Below, piece by piece: positions 55,214 to 64,000 of a stretch of 64,000 nt of DNA (the first letter of the stretch is position 1; the number at the start of each line of letters is the position of its first letter). The notes under the pieces were generated by a model. That model saw only the letters and a list, made by a program, of their open reading frames with translations, was not told the origin of the DNA and ran no database searches. Source of the DNA: Alphaproteobacteria bacterium. GTDB lineage: Bacteria > Pseudomonadota > Alphaproteobacteria > Rhizobiales > OSC116. The stretch covers positions 1-64,000 of the forward strand of contig NVQL02000053.1 in NCBI GenBank assembly GCA_002400495.2, in the 5' to 3' direction. The position numbers and the translations under genes are program-made.

Positions 55214-57814
55214 ATGTCGCAAGCAAATATAGACAATCAACTCGCCTTAAAATGGGCCAAGCGCGAATTATCCTCACATTTTAAAAATGGCGGCATTTGG
55301 GGCGGCGTGCGCGGTTTTGGCATTTTCTTAACCGCCATTTTCTTAGGCGTATTTGCCATTGCCTTAGTCGGCACATTCAGCGCAAGCCTAAATTCTGGCC
55401 TTAATGACAGCGGCCAAACCCTGCTAGGCGGCGATGTAGACATGCGCCTCACCAACCAATTCGCCCCCGATGATGCCCTCACCTATCTAAACACCAAAGG
55501 TAATATGAGCCTCGTCACCCATTTCAGAGGCATGGCGCGTGACGAAAACACACCAGACAACGCCATTTTGGTCGATGCCAAAGGCGTCGATGCCGCCTAC
55601 CCGCTAATCGGCACATTAGACATAGATGTCAACGACCAACGCTTAAAACTAAACCCCGCTCAAACCGCAGACATTCTAGCCAAAAAAGACGGAAACTATG
55701 GCCTTCTCATCGATCAATCTCTGCTGTTCAGGCTCGACATCGAGGTCGATGCCAAGCTAAAATTCGGCAATCTGATATTCGACATCAGAGGCATTATATA
55801 TAATGAACCCGATCGCGTGTCTGCCCCCTTCACTTTCGGCCCGCGTATTCTTTTAAGCCGCGAAGCCATGCTCAACGCCAGCCTCATCGAAACGGGATCA
55901 ATCTTCGATCAATATCATAAAATTCAACTCTTCGACCAAAGCGAAACCGCTCTACAAACATTCCGAACCGAGTTAAAAACCGCATTCCCTAAAATGATCA
56001 CCCGCGTCATGGACAAAGAAAATGCCGCCCCAAATTTACGCCGCATGATTGAGCGTTTAACCACATTCCTCATCCTCATCTCGCTCACCATCTTGGTGGT
56101 TGGCGGGGTTGGCATCGCCAACAGCGTAAAATTATACATCGAAGGCAACCGCGCCTCAATCGCTACATTTAAAAGCCTCGGCGCCAGCGATGGCCTAATT
56201 TTCAAACTCTATAGCCTACAAATTTTAGCCATCACCACCTTCGGGGTTGTTTTAGGCATTATCTTAGGCGTTGGCATTCCGCTCGGTTTCATCACCTTGT
56301 TCAAAGACATGGTGCCGCTACCTTTGGTCGCCAACCTATATGGCGCACCCATCCTCAATGCACTCACATTTGGTCTGCTCATCTCAGCCCTATTCTCGCT
56401 CATCCCGTTAGCAGGCGTTTATAAAATCTCCCCCCGCAGCCTTTACCGCGCCCATATCGAAGGCACAAAGTTCAAATTGGAATGGAAATTCATCATTCCC
56501 ATCATCGTCCTGCTCGCCATATTAATATGGCGCACCTTGGCTATGGCCGATTACAGCCAAATCGCCCAATGGTTTGTCGGCGCCATTTTGTTCACCTTTG
56601 TCATGCTGCGTATTTTAGGCTGGTTAATCAACCTCATCATGCGCAAAATGCCCCGCACCAAACGCCCAGAATTACGCTTAGCCATCAGCAACATGGCACG
56701 CCCCCAAAGCCCCTTAACCACCATCATCATTTCGCTCGGCCTTGGTCTGACCTTGCTGGTGACATTATCAATGGTCGAAGGCAACATCGCCCGCCAATTG
56801 CAACAAGACCTACCCGAACGCGCCCCCGCTTTCTTCCTGCTCGACATTAAAAAGAACGAAGTCGAACCACTACGCGAAAAACTCGAAGCCACAGGCCTGA
56901 TTGAAATACTCGAAACCGTGCCCTTAATGCGCGGCAAAATCGTCAAGCTAAAAGGCATTGATGTCAACAAACTAACCAATAACCGCCAAGGCTGGGTCAC
57001 GCGCGGCAGCCGCGGCTTAACCTATTCAGACACCCTGCCCGAAAACAGCATCTTAACCGTAGGTCAATGGTGGGGCAAAGATTACACGGGCGAACCTCTA
57101 GTATCCTTAGTCGATAACATCGCCACCGATTTAAATTTGGTGATCGGCGATTATATGACCATCAACCTATTTGGCCGCGAAATTCGCGCCAAAATCGCCA
57201 ACCTGCGCCATGTCGAATGGCAAGGTTTGGGCATTAATTTTGTCATGGTATTTTCGCCCAACACCTTAGAAAACGCCCCGCATGTACATATGGCAACCAT
57301 CACCCTAACGCCCGATGCCACCATAGAAGATGAGGCCGACATTCAAAAATTATTGGTCAAAAACTTCCCCGCTGTCACCACCATTGCCATGCGCAACGCA
57401 TTAGAAATTGCCTATAATTTAACCGCGCAACTCACCATGGTCATCCGCCTCGCAGGCGGCTTAACCCTCATCACAGGCTTCTTGGTTCTAGGCGGCGCGA
57501 TTGCTGCTGGCAACCGCGCCCGCACCTATGACATGGTCATTCTAAAAGCCCTAGGCGCCACAAGAAGCCGCTTGCTCGGCGTATTGGTCGCAGAATTCAC
57601 CATTTTAGGCTTACTCGCCTCGGTCATCGCGTTAATTTTAGGTAGCATTGCCGCCCAAACCATTATGGGCTTTATGAATATTCCCTATGAATTCATCTAT
57701 TCACGCGCCATTTTCACCCTCATTCTAGGCACAATTTCAGTATTGATATTAGGCCTATTCGGCACATGGCGTATTTTAGGCCGCAAAGCCGGGCAATTCT
57801 TGCAAAATACCTAG
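55214..57814 (+). CDS. ybbP: ABC transporter permease, YbbP-like (FtsX/MacB fold)
   Basis: An 866-residue permease. Membrane helices occur at about 25-50, 290-315, 330-360, 385-410, 425-445, 455-480, 500-520 and 735-860. Two FtsX-like domains (ILISLTILVVGGVGIANSVKLY and ITGFLVLGGAIAAGNRARTYDMVILKALGATRSRLL) flank a large periplasmic part, the YbbP/LolE-superfamily duplication. Operon with ybbA. Confidence 0.92.
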   Translation: MSQANIDNQLALKWAKRELSSHFKNGGIWGGVRGFGIFLTAIFLGVFAIALVGTFSASLNSGLNDSGQTLLGGDVDMRLTNQFAPDDALTYLNTKGNMSLVTHFRGMARDENTPDNAILVDAKGVDAAYPLIGTLDIDVNDQRLKLNPAQTADILAKKDGNYGLLIDQSLLFRLDIEVDAKLKFGNLIFDIRGIIYNEPDRVSAPFTFGPRILLSREAMLNASLIETGSIFDQYHKIQLFDQSETALQTFRTELKTAFPKMITRVMDKENAAPNLRRMIERLTTFLILISLTILVVGGVGIANSVKLYIEGNRASIATFKSLGASDGLIFKLYSLQILAITTFGVVLGIILGVGIPLGFITLFKDMVPLPLVANLYGAPILNALTFGLLISALFSLIPLAGVYKISPRSLYRAHIEGTKFKLEWKFIIPIIVLLAILIWRTLAMADYSQIAQWFVGAILFTFVMLRILGWLINLIMRKMPRTKRPELRLAISNMARPQSPLTTIIISLGLGLTLLVTLSMVEGNIARQLQQDLPERAPAFFLLDIKKNEVEPLREKLEATGLIEILETVPLMRGKIVKLKGIDVNKLTNNRQGWVTRGSRGLTYSDTLPENSILTVGQWWGKDYTGEPLVSLVDNIATDLNLVIGDYMTINLFGREIRAKIANLRHVEWQGLGINFVMVFSPNTLENAPHVHMATITLTPDATIEDEADIQKLLVKNFPAVTTIAMRNALEIAYNLTAQLTMVIRLAGGLTLITGFLVLGGAIAAGNRARTYDMVILKALGATRSRLLGVLVAEFTILGLLASVIALILGSIAAQTIMGFMNIPYEFIYSRAIFTLILGTISVLILGLFGTWRILGRKAGQFLQNT

Positions 57815-58011
57815 GGTTTGAAATGGCATAGGCAAAAACATCAAACCCCCCTTAATTAAGCCAAATATAGCCATTAGATTAAGCTCATAGGCCAAAACCA
57901 CTGATATATCTGAGTATTATTTACCATTGGTTGTAAAATATCAGATAGTGACTTGCAAATTATCGGTAGAAACCCCATATTGAGGCCATATAGAATTTTG
58001 AAAGGGTAAAA

Positions 58012-58740
58012 ATGTCAAATTTCAATCAAAATAATCCTAACTTTGCACCAAGCGTCAGCCGTGAACAGTTAGATCAAGGCCTACGGGCTTACATGCTAAA
58101 AGTATATAATTACATGGGTTTAGGCCTTGCCTTCACCGCATTGATTGTATTTTATCTGTCTAAAAACCCCGATTTAATGCTCACCATAGCCACTGGCAAC
58201 ATGAGATGGGTATTATTTGCAGGAATATTGGGCCTTGGTTGGTTCTCACCTAAGCTTATTTTCTCAGGCAACCCAATTTTGGCGCATGGCGCTTATTGGT
58301 TATACGCTGCTCTTTGGGGCGCGATGATTTCACCAATGGTATTATCATTCTTCTATGCCGATAAATCTGACCTCATCATTCAAGCCCTCAGCTACACAGT
58401 TGTGGTGTTTGCAGGCATGAGCTTGTTAGGCTATACGACCAAGAAAAACCTATCAGCCTTTGGTACATTTTTCACTATGGCCTTCATCGGCGTGATCGCT
58501 GTATCCTTTTTGAATATCTTCGTATTCCAATCAGGCTTTTTCAGCGCGATCATTTCATTCGGTGTTATTTTGCTTATTTCTGGCATCACTGCTTATGAAA
58601 CTCAAATGATTAAAAACATGTATTACCAAGGTGGCCCAATGACCGAAAAAGCTATTTTTGGTGCATTCATGCTTTATGGTAGCTTCATCACTTTATTCAT
58701 TCACATTCTAAGCCTACTTGGCTTTATGTCTAGAGACTAA
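58012..58740 (+). CDS. Bax inhibitor-1-like membrane protein (YccA/YbhL type)
   Basis: A 242-residue protein with seven hydrophobic helices from about residue 35 to the end. MLKVYNYMGLGLAFTALIVFY, then the SPMVLSFFYA and ALSYTVVVFAGMSLLGYTTKKNLSAFG segments, and the TAYETQMIKNMY and MLYGSFITLFIHILSLLGF ends are diagnostic of UPF0005/BI-1. Some members modulate FtsH; others act as pH-gated Ca2+ leaks. Ends in its own terminator. Confidence 0.93.
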   Translation: MSNFNQNNPNFAPSVSREQLDQGLRAYMLKVYNYMGLGLAFTALIVFYLSKNPDLMLTIATGNMRWVLFAGILGLGWFSPKLIFSGNPILAHGAYWLYAALWGAMISPMVLSFFYADKSDLIIQALSYTVVVFAGMSLLGYTTKKNLSAFGTFFTMAFIGVIAVSFLNIFVFQSGFFSAIISFGVILLISGITAYETQMIKNMYYQGGPMTEKAIFGAFMLYGSFITLFIHILSLLGFMSRD

Positions 58741-58760
58741 GCGTTAAAGCCATACAAATT

Positions 58761-58797
58761 AAAAGCCTCCGCATTCATTTGCGGGGGCTTTTTTTAT
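58761..58797 (+). terminator. Terminator of the BI-1-like gene
   Basis: AAGCCTCCGC (58763-58772) pairs with GCGGGGGCTT (58781-58790, one G-T pair), followed by a run of Ts. Convergent with the MFS gene, which may also use it. Confidence 0.88.
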
Positions 58798-58804
58798 GCC
58801 TATC

Positions 58805-60064
58805 TCATTGCACATCATCGCGCACTTGAATGGGTTTGGATTTAGGCATCAGAACCGCACTTTGCGGTGTGCTGTTGCGGTTCAACAACATGCGGCGGAA
58901 TTTGCGCCTTTGTTCAATCGGCACCGCTTCACGTTTAAATATCCGATAAATGGTATGCAACGCCAAAAGACCATGCACAATCGCATTAGATAAAAACAAA
59001 GCCGCGGGGCTGACCTGCGTCATAAACAAACCCGCCATAATCGGCCCCACTATCGTGCCAATGCCAAATAACAATAACAACCCACTGGCCACCGTCACCA
59101 AACTACCAGGCTTGGCATGGTCATTGGCATGCGCCACCAAAATTGGATATTGCGTATACATAAACGCACCATAAAGCCCCATCATCCCCAAAATCATATA
59201 ATCATCACGGCTGTCTAGCCAAAAAATCGCAAATGCGCACAAAGCCGCGCCGATCGTAATGCCAACCACCACATAGCGCCTGTCCATCCTATCCGACAAC
59301 CGACCAAATGGTTTTTGCGAGAAAAGACTGGCCAAAATCGCCACCATCATAAAATAAGCAATCATCTGGGTAGACAAACCAATCTCTTGCCCATAAGCCG
59401 CTGACATACCGCCAAATGCCCCCGCATCAACCCCCACCAAAAAACACCCAACCGCCGCCACAGGCGAGTTAGCATAAATGGCTTTTAAATCCACCTTCGT
59501 ATTGGCCAAAGGCGCAGGCTGCGTGATTTTAGACAATGCGGTTGGCAGCAATGCCATGCAAAATAAAATCGCCCCAAACAAAAACAACCGATCATCATTT
59601 GGCGCCACAAATGACACCAATAAAAACCCAATCATCGTCGCCCCGAGGCTCACAATCATATAAGTCGAAAACACCGAGCCGCGTGTTTTATTGGTCGAAC
59701 GCTCATTCAACCAGCTTTCGGTAATCATCGAAGCGCCGGCAAAACAAAAGCCCGATATGCCGCGCAAAACCACCCAAGAAAACGGGTTAACCCACAATAC
59801 ATTCAGCAAAACCGCAATCGCGCCAAACGCCGCCATCACACTATAAGCCCGTATATGCCCAACCCGCTTAACCACAGCAGGCATATAAAGCGAACCCGCA
59901 ATAAAACCAATCGCCCAGCCCACACCAATCAGTGAAATATCTAATGTTGAAAATTCTTCATAGCCAGCCCGAATATAAATCAGCAAGCCCTGCAAACCAC
60001 CCGCAAATTTTAAAATGCCCGCACTCGCCAGCAGTGACAAAACGGCACGTATTTGATGAAACAT
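58805..60064 (-). CDS. MFS transporter, YcaD-like
   Basis: A 419-residue major facilitator protein with 12 hydrophobic helices and the intracellular MFS motifs (VKRVGHIRAYSV after TM2, QKPFGRLSDRMDRRYVV between TM6/7 halves). GFCFAGASMITESWLNERSTNKTRGSVFSTYM in the N-half is typical of the YcaD/YfkF group. Substrate unknown. C-terminal tail of about 40 polar residues. Confidence 0.88.
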   Translation of the reverse strand: MFHQIRAVLSLLASAGILKFAGGLQGLLIYIRAGYEEFSTLDISLIGVGWAIGFIAGSLYMPAVVKRVGHIRAYSVMAAFGAIAVLLNVLWVNPFSWVVLRGISGFCFAGASMITESWLNERSTNKTRGSVFSTYMIVSLGATMIGFLLVSFVAPNDDRLFLFGAILFCMALLPTALSKITQPAPLANTKVDLKAIYANSPVAAVGCFLVGVDAGAFGGMSAAYGQEIGLSTQMIAYFMMVAILASLFSQKPFGRLSDRMDRRYVVVGITIGAALCAFAIFWLDSRDDYMILGMMGLYGAFMYTQYPILVAHANDHAKPGSLVTVASGLLLLFGIGTIVGPIMAGLFMTQVSPAALFLSNAIVHGLLALHTIYRIFKREAVPIEQRRKFRRMLLNRNSTPQSAVLMPKSKPIQVRDDVQ

Positions 60065-60123
60065 AATTTTTCCAGAATATCAGAATGCTAGAGAGAGTAT
60101 AATAAACCAGCATTAAACGCTTA

Positions 60124-60447
60124 TCAGACCACTGACAAATGAGTTTGAAATTTATCAAGGCTTTTTAACACCAATTTTAAATCATCACCACGTTTTAAAA
60201 TCTGCCCCGTTTGGGTCACCACTCTATATTGGCCTTGCTTGTTGCGCAATTTGGGGTCTTTAATCACTTGATAAACGGGCACTTCACTCGCGTTGCGATA
60301 AATAGAAAACACCGCCACAGCCTGCCCAATATCTATGGCATAATCTTTCCAAATGCCTGCCGCCACGCCGCGCCCATAAACTGACTGTATCATATGCAGC
60401 TCTAGCCGCTGAAAACTCGAAAACTCACTTTTTAATTTCAGGCTCAT
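60124..60447 (-). CDS. DUF2794 family protein
   Basis: A 107-residue alphaproteobacterial protein: SSFQRLELHMIQSVYGRGVAAGIWKDYAIDIG and YRNASEVPVYQVIKDPKLRNKQGQYRVV are the conserved core. No known function. A full AGGAGG lies 8 bases before the ATG at 60447; an earlier in-frame start is rejected. It faces the structured RNA region upstream. Confidence 0.88.
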   Translation of the reverse strand: MSLKLKSEFSSFQRLELHMIQSVYGRGVAAGIWKDYAIDIGQAVAVFSIYRNASEVPVYQVIKDPKLRNKQGQYRVVTQTGQILKRGDDLKLVLKSLDKFQTHLSVV

Positions 60448-60567
60448 AAAGTCCCTCCTGTTAGCCAATGCTAGCGCAATTGTAAAAATATGAAAGAAAA
60501 AAATAATTCACCCTAAATTACCACTCACAATCAAGTGATAAAGAAACACGAAAAAGCCATATTTCAA

Positions 60568-60771
60568 ACCTTGTATCGCCTCATTTACTACCTATATTCT
60601 TATTGTTGCCTCTGGATTTGGCGTCATCTGCATCCCCGTTGCGGATGATGCCAATCCTTCATACCCTCTCCATTTGAGGCAACATAATTCTGGTTATTGT
60701 TTAAGCAACATGTAATACGAATTTAAAATCCCGTAAAAAGCTAGTGGCCTAATAAGCCGCTGGCTTTTTTA
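60568..60771 (+). ncRNA. Probable structured small RNA
   Basis: GTTGCCTC (60605-60612) pairs with GAGGCAAC (60676-60683). Inside, GGATT...TTGGCGTCATCTGCA-like arm 60614-60632 pairs with 60640-60657 in an 18-bp stem with one bulge. A CU-rich single strand (CATACCCTCTCC) lies at about 60663-60672. A promoter-like TTGTAT, 18 bases, TATTCT lies just upstream so that transcription would start at about 60604, and a strong terminator follows at 60735-60770. Length would be about 165 nt. No known family recognised; a leader of the opposite-strand DUF2794 gene is the alternative. Confidence 0.5.
60735..60770. terminator. Bidirectional terminator
   Basis: AGCTAGTGGC and GCCGCTGGCT form a stem with G-U pairs around a 7-base loop, between AAAAA and TTTTTT tracts. 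It could end both the small RNA (plus) and the flavoprotein gene (minus). Confidence 0.8.
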
Positions 60772-60820
60772 CATTCAAGCAAGCAAATAAAATAGCTTGC
60801 TAGCGAATCGGTAAAATAAA

Positions 60821-61393
60821 CTAAATTCGATTGCCCAATTTCCAAGCTCTATTTAACCAGCCCAAGCGCATTTTTTCACTGGAGTGTCGAAGCTGTGAAA
60901 TCATATGCATTTTAACGGGTTTAATGCCAACAAATTCAAATATTTGCATGCGCAAAATTTTAAAGGCGCCCGCTTTATAAAGCCACTTAAAATACCAATT
61001 TGGTGTGTCACTTGTCACCAATATATCGGCACTTCGCCCCATCAATAGTTTCTGAGGCAATGCCTTATCAGGCAGATAAGCATATGCATATTGCGGTAAA
61101 AAGGCACGATCAATAAGGCCTTTGGTTTTTGCCGGCATAAACCCCCACCATAATGGAAATACAAGCATCACATGATCACACCATTTTAGCTTTTCCTGAA
61201 AGTCAACAAGGCATGGTTCAAGCTCATCATTCTCATTTTTTTGAGCTAGATCTATTTCAAATTCCATATCAGACAAATGCATACTTTTCACCTGATGCCC
61301 AGCTTCCTGCGCACCTTTAATATACTGCTCAAACAAGCCTAGGCTAAAAGATTGATTCTTTGGGTTGCAATCAACAACGAATATCTTTTTCAT
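60821..61393 (-). CDS. NAD(P)H quinone oxidoreductase-like flavoprotein
   Basis: A 190-residue flavodoxin-like-fold protein of the NQO1/KefF/MdaB type: FVVDCNPKNQSFSLGLFEQYIKG binds FMN or FAD phosphate, WCDHVMLVFPLWWGFMPAKTKGLIDRAF is the isoalloxazine loop. AAGGA lies before the ATG at 61393. Divergent from a TetR regulator with three operators between them, so probably induced by an electrophile or drug that TetR senses. Confidence 0.88.
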   Translation of the reverse strand: MKKIFVVDCNPKNQSFSLGLFEQYIKGAQEAGHQVKSMHLSDMEFEIDLAQKNENDELEPCLVDFQEKLKWCDHVMLVFPLWWGFMPAKTKGLIDRAFLPQYAYAYLPDKALPQKLLMGRSADILVTSDTPNWYFKWLYKAGAFKILRMQIFEFVGIKPVKMHMISQLRHSSEKMRLGWLNRAWKLGNRI

Positions 61394-61406
61394 TTTTTTC
61401 CTTTTA

Positions 61407-61454
61407 ATGACCACGGTCATTTAATGACTTAGGTCAATATTTGACTAGAGTCAA
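61407..61454. promoter_or_regulatory. Triple 14-bp operator array for the TetR regulator
   Basis: Three palindromes ATGACCACGGTCAT (61407-61420), ATGACTTAGGTCAA (61424-61437) and TTGACTAGAGTCAA (61441-61454) start exactly 17 bases apart, consensus TGAC-N4-GTCA. They fill the divergent promoter gap. Regular spacing suggests cooperative binding of several dimers. Confidence 0.8.
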
Positions 61455-61495
61455 CAAAGACATTAGTTTGCAATAAAATAAATTTGGAGAAACAA

Positions 61496-62095
61496 ATGGT
61501 TGGCAGACCACAAAAAAGAACCATCGAAACACGACGAAATATTTTGAGTGCGGCAGAAAAACTATTCGATAAAAACGGCTTTGAAAACACCAGTATGGAG
61601 GAGGTTGCAAGCAAAGCAGGCGTTGTAAAAGGCACTATTTTCTCGCATTTTGGCGACAAAACCAGCTTACTCATTGCCATTAAGCTAAAATTTTTAGTGA
61701 ATTTAATTGAAGCTCAAAAATTATCATTAAAAAATAATGACCCATCAAATCTCACAGAAAAACTAATGAAGCTCTATCGCCCATGGCTGAAAATCTTTAG
61801 AGAAAACCCCGATTTTGCACATTTATTTTTGGTTCAATCCACCCTTAAAAGTGGCGTATGGACAGATGAATTTATACAATTATGTGGTGGTTTTGAGCAG
61901 ATTATAAGTGACACTTTACAAGCTCATATCACTGACAAATCAAAAGCCAGCTCGGCTCAAATAGAATTAAGCACACAGGCCATGCAAGCTTTTTACTATC
62001 ATGTATTGGCTCTATATAAAGGCGGTTATATAAAATCATCCAGCACGCAAGAAAGCCTATTGAATGATCTCATTTCAAAATGGTGGGTTAATTAA
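61496..62095 (+). CDS. TetR-family transcriptional regulator
   Basis: A 199-residue repressor. The N-terminal HTH is standard: TRRNILSAAEKLFDKNGFENTSMEEVASKAGVVKGTIFSHFGDKTSLL. The C-terminal ligand pocket is poorly conserved, as usual. GGAG precedes the ATG at 61496; a TTG 12 bases upstream is less likely. Controls itself and the flavoprotein most likely through 61407-61454. Confidence 0.92.
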   Translation: MVGRPQKRTIETRRNILSAAEKLFDKNGFENTSMEEVASKAGVVKGTIFSHFGDKTSLLIAIKLKFLVNLIEAQKLSLKNNDPSNLTEKLMKLYRPWLKIFRENPDFAHLFLVQSTLKSGVWTDEFIQLCGGFEQIISDTLQAHITDKSKASSAQIELSTQAMQAFYYHVLALYKGGYIKSSSTQESLLNDLISKWWVN

Positions 62096-62855
62096 CTTTC
62101 ATCGCCGAAATAATCGGCCCCACACCATCAATTTGCAACAAAAACGCAAATTTATTGGTTTTCAAATCACCCACCATGCCTTCTAAATCTCTATGCGCAA
62201 TGGTAAAGGTTTGCGGTTTGCCTTCCCACATGCCGAGCGATGCAAAATCACCCACCACATTATGATATTCAATTTCACGACCCGCATTTTCACCAGCCAC
62301 AATGCTCACCTTAGCCACGCTTTTATATTTAACCAGCCATAAAGTCGCATCAAAATTCTTGCGTGATGCCAATAATTCAGCCGAAGCCGCTGGCAACATA
62401 ATTTTCAATTTCATATCATCTTGCTCAATTTTCATCGGCACATAGATATTTTTATTCTTCATATGTGAATTCTTAAGGTTTTTACCAATTTTAGCGCGGT
62501 CACTACCCACCGCATCAGTCGCACCATTAACCACCGATTGCGGCGTATAAACATTACCCAAACGCAAATAATGGCTATATTTACGCTGTCTATTGGTGTT
62601 TTTGGCGGTGGCAAATTCATCTTTCCAACCCAAATAGTCCCAAATTGTCACCGCATAAGTCAGCGCCAAATTATTTTTATTATCACGTTTCACATCACCC
62701 ATATAGGCGTCAGCAGGCGGGCAAGACGAGCAACCTTGCGAGGTAAATAGCTCAACCACACCATCAACTTGTTTGAAATTATATTTACCCGCCGCAGAAA
62801 CTGTTGGTACATAGGCCATAACAGCCGCCACCAATAAAAGGGAAATTTTACGCAT
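62088..62855 (-). CDS. Secreted DUF1223 thioredoxin-like protein
   Basis: A 255-residue protein with signal peptide 1-22. VVELFTSQGCSSCPPADAYMGDV has the DUF1223 C-x2-C (CSSC) thioredoxin-like motif. YVTPQSVVNG-like VYTPQSVVNGATDAVGS follows. Function unknown; commonly next to acnA in Rhizobiales-type genomes, as it is here apart from one gene. Confidence 0.9.
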   Translation of the reverse strand: MRKISLLLVAAVMAYVPTVSAAGKYNFKQVDGVVELFTSQGCSSCPPADAYMGDVKRDNKNNLALTYAVTIWDYLGWKDEFATAKNTNRQRKYSHYLRLGNVYTPQSVVNGATDAVGSDRAKIGKNLKNSHMKNKNIYVPMKIEQDDMKLKIMLPAASAELLASRKNFDATLWLVKYKSVAKVSIVAGENAGREIEYHNVVGDFASLGMWEGKPQTFTIAHRDLEGMVGDLKTNKFAFLLQIDGVGPIISAMKVN

Positions 62856-62970
62856 TTTTACCCATCCTATAAATTCTAGTAGGGTGAATATACCTCATCG
62901 ATAGGTTGAACGCCAATCACATCCCAAAAAAAATCCTCACATTTTGGTGATTTGGTCAAATCTATAAAAA

Positions 62971-63441
62971 CTAAGGTTTATTAAGGCGGAATTTCAAAAA
63001 AATCTCACCATCAACCTCCATCTGGCCATCCGCCACAAAACCATAACGCATAATGGCACGCGAATTTGTCCGCGTCGGCGGAAACAGAATGGTCATTGAC
63101 CGTCGGTTCATTTCGTTAAAAGCTTGATCCCTGACCTTGTTGAATATCTTGCGCCCCCACCCCCAAAAATCAGGATGCAGAACCAAGGCAAAATCAGCCT
63201 CTCCCTGTTCAGGTTGAATGCCGCCCCAACCCGCAAATTCACCTTTTATAACAAATGCCCATGGCCCAAAGCCATGCTCTTCCCATAGCTGTGTTTTAGC
63301 GTTTACAAAGGCTTTACAATCTGCCGCACTAAATCCGCCTTGCAGCAATGGCAATAATTTACCCACTTCGTCATTATTCATCAGCTCAATAATGGCGGCC
63401 TCATCTATCTCAGACAAAGCCACAAATTCAATTTCATTCAT
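62971..63441 (-). CDS. GNAT-family acetyltransferase
   Basis: A 156-residue N-acetyltransferase: HGFGPWAFVIKGEFAGWGGIQPEQGEADFALVLHPDFWGWG covers the central strands and acetyl-CoA turn, FNEMNRRSMTILFPPTRTNSRAIMRYGFV the C-terminal part. Acceptor unknown. GAGAG lies before the ATG at 63441. It separates acnA from the DUF1223 gene. Confidence 0.82.
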   Translation of the reverse strand: MNEIEFVALSEIDEAAIIELMNNDEVGKLLPLLQGGFSAADCKAFVNAKTQLWEEHGFGPWAFVIKGEFAGWGGIQPEQGEADFALVLHPDFWGWGRKIFNKVRDQAFNEMNRRSMTILFPPTRTNSRAIMRYGFVADGQMEVDGEIFLKFRLNKP

Positions 63442-63456
63442 AATTCTCTCACCAAC

Positions 63457-63486
63457 AAAAAAACCGCCCAAACAGGCGGTTTTTCT
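63457..63486 (-). terminator. acnA terminator
   Basis: ACCGCC (63463-63468) and GGCGGT (63475-63480) with flanking A and T tracts, 30 bases after the acnA stop. It lies just upstream of the GNAT ribosome site, so that gene needs read-through or its own start. Confidence 0.85.
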
Positions 63487-63512
63487 AAAATTGTCTCACA
63501 TTAGCAAAAAAA

Positions 63513-64000
63513 CTATTTGGCTAAATCACGAAGCACATATTGTAGAATGCCACCATTTTGCACATAATCTAACTCATCAAGAGTATCGATGCGGCACAAA
63601 ACAGGCATTTTCTTCACATCGCCATTACCCATAGTAATAACCATTTCTAGGTCACAACGTGGTGAAAGATTATCGATGCCATTTATGCTCACGACCTCAT
63701 CACCCTTCAAGCCAAGAGATTCCCATGATACGCCATCTTTAAATTGCAATGGCAAAACACCCATACCCACAAGGTTTGACCGATGAATACGCTCAAAACT
63801 CTCAGTAATCACCGCACGCACACCCAGCAAATTCGTGCCCTTGGCTGCCCAGTCACGGCTAGAGCCTGTGCCATATTCTTTGCCACCAAATATCACCAAC
63901 GGCACGCCATCAGCTTTATATTTTTCGGCCGCATCATAAATCCACATGTCATCGCCAGATGGATAATGACGCGTCACGCCACCTTCAGAGCCAGGGATCA
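63513..64000 (-). CDS. acnA: Aconitate hydratase A, C-terminal part (cut by window end)
   Basis: The C-terminal swivel domain of aconitase. Reading through to the window edge gives [27 protein letters not shown], then [50 protein letters not shown]. The GSSRDW loop holds substrate-binding serine and arginine. The last 162 or so residues are present; the cluster cysteines lie outside the window. TCA-cycle function. Confidence 0.96.
   Translation of the reverse strand, partial: IPGSEGGVTRHYPSGDDMWIYDAAEKYKADGVPLVIFGGKEYGTGSSRDWAAKGTNLLGVRAVITESFERIHRSNLVGMGVLPLQFKDGVSWESLGLKGDEVVSINGIDNLSPRCDLEMVITMGNGDVKKMPVLCRIDTLDELDYVQNGGILQYVLRDLAK

Noticed and set aside
60605-60683. 6S, 4.5S or tmRNA identity for the structured RNA
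   Set aside because: It lacks the long rod of 6S, the GGAAGG-type SRP loop and a tRNA-like end, and the locus is not that of those genes.

Overview
The window reads as chromosomal DNA of a fairly AT-rich alphaproteobacterium, most like the Rhizobiales side of the class. The gene orders support this: ffh-rpsP-rimM-trmD, rplS/leuC/leuD/leuB/asd in one neighbourhood, mdh-sucC-sucD-sucA-sucB-lpd with zapE upstream, tesA divergent from a ybbAP-type ABC exporter, and acnA close to DUF1223 and DUF2794 genes. I see no rRNA, tRNA, CRISPR, phage or transposase gene.

Layout. 0-12.4 kb holds mostly single-copy housekeeping and accessory genes: ndk, a WYL regulator divergent from a GST-like gene, a RES/Xre toxin-antitoxin pair, bioB with a CitE-like lyase, pyridoxal kinase, tpm, asd, an unrecognised two-gene unit divergent from a LysR regulator, and leuB. 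12.4-28.8 kb is a mosaic. Almost every gene block there is separated from the next by a palindrome-rich intergenic element of about 0.2-0.6 kb. The blocks are queCDEF, an ECF-sigma/YCII operon, an acyl-CoA ligase, rplS-leuC-leuD, a VapBC/FitAB-like pair, an unknown AT-rich gene, a small membrane protein, and yefM-yoeB. Relative to the usual alphaproteobacterial order, rplS-leuCD is inverted between leuB and trmD, and such elements sit at both ends of the inverted block.

28.8-64 kb is mostly core. It contains the trmD-rimM-rpsP-ffh cluster, a SLAM (DUF560) outer-membrane translocon with a candidate surface lipoprotein substrate, a eukaryote-type UDP-glucose pyrophosphorylase, the 2-oxoglutarate dehydrogenase/succinyl-CoA synthetase/malate dehydrogenase cluster, zapE, an orphan chemoreceptor, tesA-ybbAP, a Bax-inhibitor-like protein, an MFS transporter, a probable small structured RNA, a TetR-controlled flavoprotein with a triple operator, and the 3' part of acnA, cut by the window edge.

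The most unusual material is the repeat system. Each element carries up to three short palindromes in a conserved frame. One palindrome differs completely in sequence between copies yet stays self-complementary, and in one comparison shows a compensatory base-pair change. A 23-nt mini-insert has entered two otherwise unrelated element families. Three minus-strand genes take their stop codon from the edge of an element. Other points worth checking are a preQ1-I-like leader on queC, a frameshifted MAPEG gene, the SLAM locus, and the RNA at about 60.6 kb. All functional calls rest on reading motifs and context by eye; no database search was run.
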